Shown here piece after piece: positions 1 through 6,951 of a DNA stretch of 6,951 nucleotides. The notes under the pieces are model-generated. The model searched no databases and was not told the DNA's origin. It saw only the letters and a program-made list of their open reading frames with translations. Source of the DNA: an uncultured beta proteobacterium. GTDB taxonomy: Bacteria > Pseudomonadota > Gammaproteobacteria > Burkholderiales > Rhodocyclaceae. Position 1 is the first letter of the stretch; the number at the start of each line of letters is the position of its first letter. The position numbers were made by a program, and so were the translations under genes. Where the stretch lies: contig CAIZHL010000121.1 of NCBI GenBank assembly GCA_903932755.1, positions 1-6,951 of the forward strand. The letters are read 5' to 3'.

Positions 1-15
1 ATGGTAAATTAGCGC

Positions 16-1170
16 ATGTTCAGAATCTCCCAATTCATGCAGGAAATCGCCGCGCCGACACCTCTGGGGCCGGTGCGCAAGCCGCCCGGTCCGGTGGTGA
101 TCTGGAACCTGATCCGGCGCTGCAACCTGACCTGCAAGCACTGCTATTCCATCTCCGCCGACAAGGACTTCGCCGGCGAGTTGAGTACCGCCGAAGTGTT
201 CGGTGTGATGGACCAGCTCAAGGCGTTCAAGGTGCCGGCGCTGATCCTCTCCGGCGGCGAGCCTTTGCTGCGGCCCGATATTTTCGAGATATCGGCGCGC
301 TCGAAGCAGATGGGCTTCTTCACCGCGCTGTCCTCCAACGGTACGCTGATCGATGCGCCCATGTTCGAACGCATCCGGGAGATCGGCTACGACTATGTCG
401 GCGTCAGCCTCGACGGCCTCGGTGCCACGCACGACAAGTTCCGCCGCAAAGAGGGCGCCTTCGACCTGTCGCTGGCCGGCATCCGCCTGTGCCGCGAGGC
501 CGGGCTCAAGGTCGGCGTGCGCTACACCATGACGCAGGACAATTTCCGCGACCTTCCCGGCCTGCTCAGGCTGGTCGAGAACGAAGGCATCGACCGTTTC
601 TATTTTTCGCACCTGAACTACGCCGGCCGCGGCAACAAGAACCGCAAGGACGACGCCCTGCACCAGATGACGAAGGACGCCATGGACCTGTTGTTCGACA
701 CCTGCTGGAGATATGAAGAACTGCGTCAGCAGCGCGGGATCGTGAAGGAATTCACCACCGGCAACAACGATGCCGACGGCGTCTACCTGCTGCACTGGCT
801 GCAGCGGCGCTTCCCGGAGAAGGTCGAGCACATCCGCAAGAAGCTCGCACAGTGGGGCGGCAATTCCAGCGGCGTGAATGTGGCCAACATCGACAACCTC
901 GGCAACGTCCATCCCGACACCATGTGGTGGCATTACACCATCGGCAATGTGCGCCAGCGCAGCTTCGCCGATATCTGGAGCGATACCTCGGACCCGCTGA
1001 TGGCCGGCCTCAAGGCGCATCCGCGCAAGGTCGGCGGGCGCTGCGGGGCCTGCATCCACTTCGACATCTGCGGCGGCAACACGCGGGTACGGGCGCAGCA
1101 GATGAGCGGTGATCCGTGGGCGGAAGACCCGGGTTGCTACCTGAGCGACGAAGAGATTGGAATCGCATGA
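16..1170 (+). CDS. nirJ: Heme d1 biosynthesis radical SAM protein NirJ
   Basis: Cytoplasmic radical S-adenosylmethionine enzyme of heme d1 synthesis. NirJ family members act on 12,18-didecarboxysiroheme, removing propionate side chains on the way to the keto groups of heme d1, the cofactor of cytochrome cd1 nitrite reductase NirS. In this 384-residue protein the SAM-binding [4Fe-4S] motif is CNLTCKHCY (Cys36, Cys40, Cys43), followed by the GGEP motif at 80-83. The C-terminus has a SPASM/auxiliary-cluster pattern with Cys343, Cys346, Cys352 and Cys374, including CGGNTRVRAQQ and DPWAEDPGCYL, which are typical of NirJ rather than of other radical SAM maturases. Length is normal for the family. 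The ATG at 16 gives the expected N-terminus (MFRISQFM), although no good Shine-Dalgarno is visible in the 15 bases before it. The stop overlaps the nirN start as ATGA, implying translational coupling. No frameshift or missing cluster ligand is seen. Confidence 0.95.
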   Translation: MFRISQFMQEIAAPTPLGPVRKPPGPVVIWNLIRRCNLTCKHCYSISADKDFAGELSTAEVFGVMDQLKAFKVPALILSGGEPLLRPDIFEISARSKQMGFFTALSSNGTLIDAPMFERIREIGYDYVGVSLDGLGATHDKFRRKEGAFDLSLAGIRLCREAGLKVGVRYTMTQDNFRDLPGLLRLVENEGIDRFYFSHLNYAGRGNKNRKDDALHQMTKDAMDLLFDTCWRYEELRQQRGIVKEFTTGNNDADGVYLLHWLQRRFPEKVEHIRKKLAQWGGNSSGVNVANIDNLGNVHPDTMWWHYTIGNVRQRSFADIWSDTSDPLMAGLKAHPRKVGGRCGACIHFDICGGNTRVRAQQMSGDPWAEDPGCYLSDEEIGIA

Positions 1171-2741
1171 AGGCTCTGGCCGTACTTCTGTTTCTGTTGG
1201 TGCAGTCCCTGCCGCTGCTGGCCGCCGACGCGCCGGCGCTCTACCAGCAGCATTGCGCCGCCTGCCATGGCCCGGGCCGGCTCGGCATGACCGGCCCGGC
1301 GCTGCTGCCCGAGAGCCTGGCGCGCCTGAGGAAGCCCGAGGCGGTGAAGGTGATCGGCGAAGGCCGTGCCGCGACCCAGATGCTGGGTTTTGCCGACCGT
1401 CTGGCCAAGGATGAGGTTGCCGCGCTGGCCGATTACATCTACACCGCCGTGTCGCCAGCGCCGACTTTTTCGGAAGCGGACATCAAGGCATCGCGCATAG
1501 CGCATGTCGAGCCCGGCAGCCTGCCCGCAAGACCCGCAGAGGTGTTCAAGGGCGTGGACATGATGAATCTGTTCATCGTCGTCGAGACCGGTGATCACCA
1601 TGTCACGGTGCTCGACGGCGACAAACTGGAGCCGATCCACCGCTTCCCCAGCCGTTACGCGCTGCATGGCGGGCCGAAGTTTACGCCCGATGGGCGTTAC
1701 GTTTTCTTCGCCTCGCGCGACGGCTGGATCACCAAGTTCGACATCTGGAACCTCAAGGTGGTGGCCGAAATCCGCGCCGGCATCAACACGCGCAACGTCG
1801 CGGTCTCCGGCGACGGCAAGTACCTGGCGGTGGCCAACTACCTGCCGCACACGCTGGTGCTGCTCGACGCCGATTTGAACCTGCTCAAGGTGCACGAGGT
1901 CTGGAACAAGGACCGCAAGGAAAGTTCGCGCGTCTCGGCGGTGTACGACGCCGCGCCGCGGCAGAGCTTCGTCGCCGCGCTGAAGGACGTGCCCGAGGTG
2001 TGGGAGATCAGCTACAACCCCAAGGCCGACGACATTCCGGTCGGCATGATCCACGACTTCAAGTACAAGGAAGGCAGTTTCATTCCCGCCTTCCTCAATC
2101 CGCGCCGCAGTTTCCTCAGCGAACCGCTCGACGACTTCTTCTTCACCCAGGACTATGCCGAACTCATGGGGTCGAGTCGCGATGCGGGCAAGGGGCAGGT
2201 CGTGAACCTCGATGTGCGCAAGAAGATTGCCGACCTCAAGCTTCCCGGCATGCCGCACCTCGGCTCGGGCATTACCTGGCAATACGCGCCGCCGGGCGGT
2301 GTCGCGCGCACCGTGATGGCCACGCCCAACCTCAAGGAGGGGCTGATCACAGTGATCGACATGAAGGACTGGAGCACGTTGAAGACCATCCCGACGCTCG
2401 GCCCCGGCTTCTTCATGCGCAGCCACGAGAACACGCCTTATGCCTGGACCGATTCGATGATGTCGAAGGGCAAGGATACATTGCAGGTGATCGACAAGCG
2501 CACGCTGGAAAAGGTCGCCGAAGTGAAGACGAATCCCGGCAAGACCCTGGCCCACGTCGAATTCACGCGCGACGGCAAGTACCTGCTGGCCAGCCTGTGG
2601 GAACGCAGGGCCGACGGCGGGGCGCTAATCGTGTTCGATGCCGCCACGTTCAGGGAAGTGAAGCGCATCCCGATGGACAAGCCGGTGGGCAAGTACAACC
2701 TCTACAACAAAATCAACCGTTCGGAAGGCACCAGCCACTGA
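1167..2741 (+). CDS. nirN: NirN: periplasmic cytochrome c / heme d1-binding dehydrogenase
   Basis: Periplasmic cytochrome thought to carry out the last step of heme d1 synthesis, oxidising dihydro-heme d1 to heme d1 (the acrylate double bond) before delivery to NirS. The 524-residue product begins with a Sec signal peptide (Lys2, hydrophobic core, cleavage near Ala19/Ala20). A small cytochrome c domain follows, with the heme c site CAACH at 30-34 and a likely axial Met72 in ATQM. From about residue 130 to the end is an eight-bladed-propeller d1 domain with repeated DGKY/DGRY strands. Candidate d1-pocket histidines are His167 (HGGPKF), His364 and His420 (RSHENTPY); assigning them as ligands is inference. 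The segment LARLRKPEAVKVIGEGRAATQM and the ending RSEGTSH resemble NirN rather than NirS, and NirF lacks the cytochrome c domain. A GTG at 1116 extends the frame but hides the signal peptide inside the protein, so the ATG at 1167, overlapping the nirJ stop, is preferred. The product may be slightly longer than Pseudomonas NirN (about 490 residues, from memory). Confidence 0.9.
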   Translation: MKALAVLLFLLVQSLPLLAADAPALYQQHCAACHGPGRLGMTGPALLPESLARLRKPEAVKVIGEGRAATQMLGFADRLAKDEVAALADYIYTAVSPAPTFSEADIKASRIAHVEPGSLPARPAEVFKGVDMMNLFIVVETGDHHVTVLDGDKLEPIHRFPSRYALHGGPKFTPDGRYVFFASRDGWITKFDIWNLKVVAEIRAGINTRNVAVSGDGKYLAVANYLPHTLVLLDADLNLLKVHEVWNKDRKESSRVSAVYDAAPRQSFVAALKDVPEVWEISYNPKADDIPVGMIHDFKYKEGSFIPAFLNPRRSFLSEPLDDFFFTQDYAELMGSSRDAGKGQVVNLDVRKKIADLKLPGMPHLGSGITWQYAPPGGVARTVMATPNLKEGLITVIDMKDWSTLKTIPTLGPGFFMRSHENTPYAWTDSMMSKGKDTLQVIDKRTLEKVAEVKTNPGKTLAHVEFTRDGKYLLASLWERRADGGALIVFDAATFREVKRIPMDKPVGKYNLYNKINRSEGTSH

Positions 2742-2745
2742 GTCA

Positions 2746-2793
2746 GGCAAACTGCCGGTGGGCGCGCTGGCTACGTAGATTCCGCAGTTTGCC
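2746..2793. repeat. 10-12 bp inverted repeat just downstream of nirN
   Basis: GGCAAACTGC at 2746-2755 is the exact reverse complement of GCAGTTTGCC at 2784-2793. Allowing one bulged C at 2756, two more G-C pairs extend the stem to 12 bp. The loop of roughly 23 bases contains the 8-base palindrome CTACGTAG at 2771-2778. The left arm starts four bases after the nirN stop, where a transcription terminator would be expected, but there is no T tract after the right arm. It could be a factor-dependent terminator, an mRNA-stabilising stem, an operator, or a REP-like element. The dyad is directly seen; its function is not known. Confidence 0.6.
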
Positions 2794-2888
2794 GCGAGAT
2801 TTACCGATAGGTCTCCGGGTGTGGTCGTGAGAGTATCAGGCGCTTAGGCGGGGTCAGCCCGCGAATCCCGATCCGGCGACACACTGAC
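2794..2888. other. Rest of the nirN to binding-protein gap, no gene
   Basis: These 95 bases carry no open frame with a credible start and no clear sigma70 or sigma54 promoter. There is no FNR/DNR-type TTGAT-N4-ATCAA palindrome, which would be expected if the next gene were directly controlled by the denitrification regulators. A short hairpin, GCGGG-GTCAG-CCCGC, lies at 2848-2862, about 26 bases before the next start codon, and might affect translation of that gene. A promoter for the sensor pair probably lies here but cannot be pinpointed by eye. Confidence 0.4.
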
Positions 2889-3596
2889 ATGCGAACCACG
2901 TTATTGCTCCTTCTTGCGCTATGCCTCGGCTTTGGCTCCGCTGCTGCCGCCGACACGACGACTATCACCGTCAGCACCAACAACACCCCGCTGGACCGCC
3001 AGGCGCTTCACGATCTGTCGAAAGAGGCATTTCGTCGCATCGGCGTTGAATTCAAGCTGGTCACCCTGCCTTCCGAGCGTTCCCTGCATTCTGCCAACCT
3101 CGGCGAAGTCGATGGCGAGGGTTTGCGCGTTGCCGGTTTGAGCGGGCAGTATCCCAATCTGGTGCAGGTGCCCGAGCGCTACATCGGCATCAGCTTTGTC
3201 GCCTTCGCCCGGGATGCGACGATCCGGCTGGAGCAGGGCTGGGAAAGCCTGAAGCCCCATCGCATTGCGTTCATCAACGGCTGGAAGATGTTCGAGGCCA
3301 ATGCCTCGGGTGCGCGCAGCGTGAGCAAGGTGGACAAGCCTGATCAGCTCTTCCTGATGCTCGACAGCGGACGCGTCGACCTCGCGCTCTACACCCGCAC
3401 CGATGGTGTCGCCCTGGCGCGCGGCATGGGGCTCGGCGCCATCGCGCCGATTGCGCCGGCGCTCAAGGACGTCGACATGTACCTTTACCTCAACAGGAAG
3501 CACGAGGCCCTGGTGCCGAGGCTGTCCCAGGCGCTGCGCGAGATGAAGGCGGATGGCAGCTACAACCGCATCCTCGCCGCGCTGAAGGTCGAGTAG
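2889..3596 (+). CDS. Periplasmic solute-binding-like protein (SBP_bac_3 / COG0834 type), no transporter
   Basis: Secreted 235-residue protein resembling the amino-acid-type periplasmic binding proteins (type 2 Venus-flytrap fold). The N-terminus [22 protein letters not shown] is a signal peptide with likely AxA cleavage after Ala21. The LALC segment is not a proper lipobox because the residue before Cys is Leu. The mature part starts with the usual first strand ([12 protein letters not shown]). It contains LPSER at 60-64 and GEVDGE at 72-77, a pattern I associate with small SBP-like proteins found next to sensor genes. It ends with a helix typical of the family ([15 protein letters not shown]). 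At about 214 mature residues it is at the short end for the fold. No permease or ATPase gene is nearby. The next gene, a membrane hybrid kinase, starts 11 bases after its stop, so a sensing rather than transport role is likely (inference). The ligand is unknown. The ATG at 2889 has only a weak ribosome binding site, but no in-frame start lies upstream. Confidence 0.8.
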   Translation: MRTTLLLLLALCLGFGSAAAADTTTITVSTNNTPLDRQALHDLSKEAFRRIGVEFKLVTLPSERSLHSANLGEVDGEGLRVAGLSGQYPNLVQVPERYIGISFVAFARDATIRLEQGWESLKPHRIAFINGWKMFEANASGARSVSKVDKPDQLFLMLDSGRVDLALYTRTDGVALARGMGLGAIAPIAPALKDVDMYLYLNRKHEALVPRLSQALREMKADGSYNRILAALKVE

Positions 3597-3599
3597 GGG
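3595..3599 (+). promoter_or_regulatory. Ribosome binding site that selects the kinase ATG
   Basis: AGGGG overlapping the stop codon of the binding-protein gene lies 8 bases before the ATG at 3608. This favours that ATG over an in-frame GTG at 3599, which has only GAAGG at 3584-3588, 10 bases upstream. Overlap of the site with the preceding stop codon fits translational coupling of the two genes. Confidence 0.55.
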
Positions 3600-3607
3600 T
3601 GCCCGCC

Positions 3608-5965
3608 ATGGTCACGCAGGCTGGCCGCAGCCGGCTCGATTTCCTCGGGCTCGACAGCCGCCTGACACGCCGCATGCTGGCGTGGGCGCTGCTGGTCGGA
3701 GGCATCGCCTCGCTCCTGGTGTCCGCGGCCGAAGCCTGGTTCGGCTATCGCGAGCGCCTCGAACATCTGGGGGAGCACCTGACGGCGGTCGCCAGGTTCA
3801 CCACGCCCGCGCTGGAGGAGAGTCTGTGGGCTTTCGACGGGAGCCATGTGACTTTGCAGTTGACCGGCCTCTCGAGCCTGCCGGAAATCCACCTCGTGGT
3901 GCTGCGCCAGCCGGGTGTGCCTGAACTGCGCCAGGGCAAGGCGGTGCCGGTTGGCGAGGCGCTCGAACATGTTGTTCCCCTGTTCCATCAGGATGGCGAG
4001 CGACGCCGGGAACTTGGAACCCTGACGCTGATTACCGACCTTGGTGAAATCCGTGCCGAGCATCTGCGCAACGGGCTGATCAACTTTGGCGGCAATGCCC
4101 TGGTGATCCTGCTCATCGTGGTCTTGTCGGTGATGATTTACCACGAGTTCGTGCGGCGCCGACTGCTGGTGATCGCCGATGAACTGAAAAATGTCACGCC
4201 GGGCGACCTGCGAAATTTCAGCCACGCCGAAGCAGCCCATGGCGTCGCTGCGGCGCATGACGAGATCGACGAACTGAAGGCGGCGATCGTCGCAGTCAAG
4301 GAGACCGGCGCCAGGGCGCTGCGGGAGACTGACGAGAAGAACGCGCAACTGGCGGCCGGCGAAGCGCGCTATCGCTCGCTGGCAGAGAACTCCGCAGACT
4401 GGGTGTGGGCGATCGACGCCGCCAACGGACGGCACACCTATAGCAATGGACGTGGCCTCGCCATGCTAGGCATTGCGCATGAGGCGTTCCTTGCCACCGA
4501 CACCATGAGCCTGGTCCATCCCGACGATCATGCTGTGATGGGTTCAGCGTATGCGAATGCTGTTGCAAATCGCAGCGGCTGGCAAGGTATTCAACTGCGC
4601 TGGCGTACGGCCGATGGCAGCTATCGCAGCTTCGAGTCCAACGCTTCCCCCATCCTCGACTCGAGCGGTTACCTGCTCGGCTTCCAGGGCGTGGACCGCG
4701 ATGTCACCGAGCGCCGGCGTACCGAAGTCGAACTGGAACAGCACCGGACCAGCCTCGAGGAACAGGTGCTGGCCCGCACCTTCGAACTGGCCGAGGCCAA
4801 GGAAGTGGCGGAGTCGGCCAGCATCGCCAAGAGCGCCTTCCTCGCCAACATGAGCCACGAGATCCGCACGCCGATGAACGGCATCGTCGGCATGGCTCAC
4901 CTGTTGCGGAGGAGCGGCGTGACGCCGCAACAGGCGCGCCAGCTCGACAACATCGATATTGCCGTCGAGCACCTGCTCGGCATCATCAACGACATCCTCG
5001 ACATTTCCAAGATCGAGGCCGGCAAGTTCGAACTGGAGGCCATTCCCCTGGACATCGGCGGCCTGTTGCGCAAGGTCAGTGCGCTGCTTTCGGATCGCGC
5101 GCGAGCCAAGGGTGTTCGCCTGATGATCGAAACCGGGACCTTGCCCGCGGGCTTGCTGGGTGACCCGACCCGCATCCAGCAGGCTTTGCTCAACTACACC
5201 TACAATGCATTGAAATTTACCGAGAACGGCTCGGTGACCCTGCGTGCCGGCACCCTGCGCGAGGAAGCCGGTTTCGTGACCGTGCTGTTCGAAGTCATCG
5301 ACACCGGCATCGGCATCGAGGCCGGCATCCTGCCGCGCCTGTTCGGCGCCTTCGAGCAGGCGGACAATTCGACCACGCGCAAGTACGGTGGCACGGGCCT
5401 CGGTCTTGCCATCACGCGGCGCCTGGCGGAACTGATGGGTGGCGAAGTCGGCGTCGACAGCACGCCGAATGTCGGAAGCCGCTTCTGGTTCAACGCCCGC
5501 TTCAGGCGTGGTGCCGAGATCGACGCAGCGCCGGGCGAAACCGGCGCCAATTCCGAAATCCTGATCCGGCGCAATCATGCCGGACGCCGGATATTGGTGG
5601 TCGACGACGAACCGGTCAACCGCGAGGTGGTGAAATTTCTGCTAGAGGACACGGCCTTGCACGTCGATACCGCCGAAGACGGCGAGCAGGCCTGCGCCCT
5701 GGCCGCACTGGAGCACTATGCGGTGATCCTGATGGACGTGCAGATGCCGAGGATGAACGGATACGACGCCACGCGCTGCATACGCAAGATCGCAGCCTGC
5801 CGGCATACGCCGATCATCGCCATGACCGCCAACGCCTTCGCCGAAGACAAGGCGCTTTGCCTCACGGCAGGGATGAGCGATTTCCTGGCGAAGCCGTTCA
5901 ATCCCCCTGCGCTGTTTGAAGTGCTCTTGCGCAGCCTGCAACAGGGCGAACAGGCGAGCGCATGA
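3608..5965 (+). CDS. Membrane-bound hybrid histidine kinase (periplasmic sensor-PAS-HisKA-HATPase-REC)
   Basis: Inner-membrane sensor kinase of 785 residues from the ATG (788 from the GTG at 3599). A first membrane helix (about 22-44) and a second (about 160-181) enclose a periplasmic domain of about 115 residues that I cannot classify by eye. A linker with helical/HAMP-like character follows, then a PAS domain (about 253-370, with HPDD and ending DVTERRR) and a coiled coil. The HisKA domain has phosphoacceptor His417 in [15 protein letters not shown]. The HATPase domain has its N box with Asn533 (NALKF), G1 box DTGIG from Asp565 and GGTGLGL at 594-600. The C-terminal receiver domain has acidic Asp666/Asp667, phosphoacceptor Asp710 (LMDVQMP), Thr740 and Lys762 (KPF). 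All catalytic residues appear intact. There is no HPt or DNA-binding domain, so the signal must pass to a separate partner. It is co-oriented and tightly spaced with the upstream periplasmic binding-like protein, a possible signal input. The stimulus is unknown. Confidence 0.93.
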   Translation: MVTQAGRSRLDFLGLDSRLTRRMLAWALLVGGIASLLVSAAEAWFGYRERLEHLGEHLTAVARFTTPALEESLWAFDGSHVTLQLTGLSSLPEIHLVVLRQPGVPELRQGKAVPVGEALEHVVPLFHQDGERRRELGTLTLITDLGEIRAEHLRNGLINFGGNALVILLIVVLSVMIYHEFVRRRLLVIADELKNVTPGDLRNFSHAEAAHGVAAAHDEIDELKAAIVAVKETGARALRETDEKNAQLAAGEARYRSLAENSADWVWAIDAANGRHTYSNGRGLAMLGIAHEAFLATDTMSLVHPDDHAVMGSAYANAVANRSGWQGIQLRWRTADGSYRSFESNASPILDSSGYLLGFQGVDRDVTERRRTEVELEQHRTSLEEQVLARTFELAEAKEVAESASIAKSAFLANMSHEIRTPMNGIVGMAHLLRRSGVTPQQARQLDNIDIAVEHLLGIINDILDISKIEAGKFELEAIPLDIGGLLRKVSALLSDRARAKGVRLMIETGTLPAGLLGDPTRIQQALLNYTYNALKFTENGSVTLRAGTLREEAGFVTVLFEVIDTGIGIEAGILPRLFGAFEQADNSTTRKYGGTGLGLAITRRLAELMGGEVGVDSTPNVGSRFWFNARFRRGAEIDAAPGETGANSEILIRRNHAGRRILVVDDEPVNREVVKFLLEDTALHVDTAEDGEQACALAALEHYAVILMDVQMPRMNGYDATRCIRKIAACRHTPIIAMTANAFAEDKALCLTAGMSDFLAKPFNPPALFEVLLRSLQQGEQASA

Positions 5966-6176
5966 CGGATCGCTGAGGGCTCCGCGCGGCAGGCGGCGAT
6001 TGACGGCCCTGGCCGGAGTCAGGGATACTCCCGGATGCAGCCTGGATTGGGCTGTGCTCGTTCGGCCTGACCGAACTCGGGACGCACGAATCTCCACGGC
6101 ACGGATACCGCGTCGCGGTCCGGTTCGCAGTCTCTTGTTTTCAGTAGGTCTGCCCCGCGAATTGAGGACTTTCGAT
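5966..6176. other. 211-base gap with small dyads, no gene seen
   Basis: No credible gene on either strand; the reverse frames crossing it are shadows of the flanking genes. Three weak dyads are visible. CCGGAGT/ACTCCCGG (6013-6034, one bulge) is the best placed to be a terminator for the kinase gene but lacks a T run. GTTCGG-CCTGA-CCGAAC is at 6060-6076. CGGA..CCGC-GTC-GCGG-TCCG (6102-6122) is followed by a T-rich stretch at 6131-6140 that is too far away for a classical intrinsic terminator. A promoter for the downstream PAS gene presumably lies in the last 80 bases, but I cannot place -35 and -10 boxes with confidence. Confidence 0.4.
6164..6168 (+). promoter_or_regulatory. GAGGA ribosome binding site for a TTG start
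   Basis: GAGGA at 6164-6168 is a strong Shine-Dalgarno match placed 8 bases before the TTG at 6177, which opens the long frame running to the window edge. The first in-frame ATG (6216) has no comparable purine stretch upstream, so this site decides the start. Confidence 0.6.
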
Positions 6177-6951
6177 TTGATCCCGACCACACCTGGTGCA
6201 TCCCTCGCGCATGACATGCTGGAAGCCGGCAACGCGCGCTTCCAGATTGCCACCCAGCCCAAGCGGGTGCTGTTCTGGAGCGCCGATGCACTGGGTTCGT
6301 GCGAGGTCGTCAGCACCAACTGGACCGCGGGTACCGGACAGGCGTTCGAACACGCCCTTGGCCTGGGCTGGCTCGACGCGGTGCACAGCGAGGACCGTGC
6401 GATGGTGATCGACACTATGCGCGCGGCAATCGAAACCCACCGCGGGTTTTATCTGCATTACCGGCTGCACCGCGCGGACGGATCGGCACGGCGGGTACTC
6501 CACGTCGCGGCCGCACGCACCCTGCCCTCAGGCAAGTTCAACGGCCTGGTGGGTACCTTGACCGACGAAACCGATACCGAGGCGGGGGAGAATTCCCTGC
6601 AACATTCGGAAGAACAGGTTTTCGAGTTCCTCGAAGGTGTCGGCCTGGCAGCGATCGCGATCGATACGCAAGGCCGGTTGGTGCACATCAACCAGGTCAT
6701 GGCAGCGCAAATCGGCCAGGCGGAGAAAAGTTTGCTCGGCTGCGACTGGATCGGCCAATACGTCAGCAGCGAGGACCGTCCGCGTCTTGCCGAAGTTTTT
6801 GGCGGCAAGGTGTCGCTTTCGGCCCTGCCGCAGGAATTGGAGTACCAGGTGGAGACGGCTAAGGGACAGTGCCTGTTTCGCTGGCATCTGACCTTGATCC
6901 GGGATCCGGCGGGCGTCCCGATGAGCATCGCGATGATGGGTTCGGACATCA
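6177..6951 (+). CDS. PAS-domain signalling protein, N-terminal part (truncated by the window end)
   Basis: Open frame of 258 complete codons with no stop before the window edge, so only the N-terminal part is present. It begins without a signal peptide or membrane helix (MIPTTPGASLAHDM with the TTG read as Met), so the visible part is probably cytoplasmic. A PAS_3-type domain spans about residues 30-133, shown by RVLFW, GWLDAVHSEDR (64-74), a YRLHRADGSARRVL strand and the closing GLVGTLTDETD. A second PAS domain begins near residue 145 (FEFLEGVGLAAIAIDTQGRL) and ends near the window edge with MMGSDI, the usual run-in to a D-I-T-E-R type linker. More PAS domains, a histidine kinase, or GGDEF/EAL domains could follow, so the output is undetermined. 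The alternative start is ATG 6216, which would remove 13 residues without touching the PAS domains. It lies 211 bases after the kinase gene on the same strand and may be a separate transcription unit. Confidence 0.82.
   Translation, partial: MIPTTPGASLAHDMLEAGNARFQIATQPKRVLFWSADALGSCEVVSTNWTAGTGQAFEHALGLGWLDAVHSEDRAMVIDTMRAAIETHRGFYLHYRLHRADGSARRVLHVAAARTLPSGKFNGLVGTLTDETDTEAGENSLQHSEEQVFEFLEGVGLAAIAIDTQGRLVHINQVMAAQIGQAEKSLLGCDWIGQYVSSEDRPRLAEVFGGKVSLSALPQELEYQVETAKGQCLFRWHLTLIRDPAGVPMSIAMMGSDI

Noticed and set aside
1..15. Possible tail of an upstream gene (TAA at 5-7 or TAG at 10-12)
   Set aside because: Too short to choose a reading frame or product; an upstream nir gene is likely but not supported by the sequence itself.
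1116..1166. GTG start giving NirN an extra 17 residues
   Set aside because: The extension is Arg-rich and would bury the signal peptide; the ATG at 1167 gives a normal secreted cytochrome and the ATGA coupling.
1137..2555. 472-residue open frame on the minus strand opposite nirN
   Set aside because: Its composition (rich in Arg, His, Gly and Val with no domain) is typical of antisense frames of GC-rich genes, while the plus strand encodes an intact NirN.
1167..2741. Nitrite reductase NirS as an alternative identity
   Set aside because: The cytochrome c domain and its surroundings (GMTGPALLPESL, EGRAATQM) and the RSEGTSH ending match NirN; the longer N-terminal cytochrome region expected in NirS is absent.
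2889..2960. Lipoprotein signal in the binding-like protein
   Set aside because: The Cys12 context is LALC, with Leu just before Cys, and it lies inside the hydrophobic core; an AxA cleavage site after Ala21 fits better.
3560..5578. Long minus-strand frames opposite the hybrid kinase
   Set aside because: They mirror the codon bias of the kinase gene, whose catalytic motifs are all intact; no family resemblance or ribosome binding site was seen on the reverse strand.
6299..6862. 187-residue plus-strand frame inside the PAS gene
   Set aside because: It is Arg/Gly-rich and shows no motif, whereas the frame opened by TTG 6177 encodes two recognisable PAS domains over the same stretch.

Overview
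The window is a gene-dense, GC-rich stretch with every recognisable gene on the + strand. It joins the end of a heme d1 (denitrification) gene cluster to a group of signal-transduction genes. The NirJ and NirN sequences, the strong GC/third-position bias and the many long antisense shadow frames suggest a denitrifying proteobacterium, most likely a betaproteobacterium of the Rhodocyclales type (Azoarcus/Thauera/Dechloromonas-like). That placement is inference from gene content, not a database match.

Left part (16-2741): nirJ, the radical SAM enzyme that remodels the propionate side chains of the heme d1 precursor, overlaps nirN by 4 bases (ATGA). nirN encodes the periplasmic c-type cytochrome / d1-binding dehydrogenase that acts last in the pathway. 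The two genes form a translationally coupled pair. The other heme d1 genes (nirE, nirF, nirD/L/G/H) and nirS are not in the window and presumably lie upstream. The first 15 bases hold no assignable gene.

Middle part (2742-5965): a 147-base gap carries a near-perfect 10-12 bp inverted repeat just after the nirN stop. It is followed by a small secreted periplasmic solute-binding-like protein and, 11 bases further on, a large membrane-bound hybrid histidine kinase (periplasmic sensor, PAS, HisKA, HATPase, receiver). No transporter genes accompany the binding protein, so the pair looks like a periplasmic sensing unit with its kinase.

Right part (5966-6951): a 211-base non-coding gap with several weak dyads precedes a gene truncated by the window edge. 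It has a TTG start behind a clear GAGGA ribosome binding site and encodes at least two tandem PAS domains. It is probably the N-terminus of a sensor kinase or a diguanylate cyclase/phosphodiesterase. The output domains lie outside the window.

No tRNA, rRNA, CRISPR array, insertion sequence or phage gene was seen. The well-supported content belongs to known families. The least explained elements are the orphan binding-protein/hybrid-kinase pair next to denitrification genes, the kinase's unclassified periplasmic domain and the dyad after nirN.
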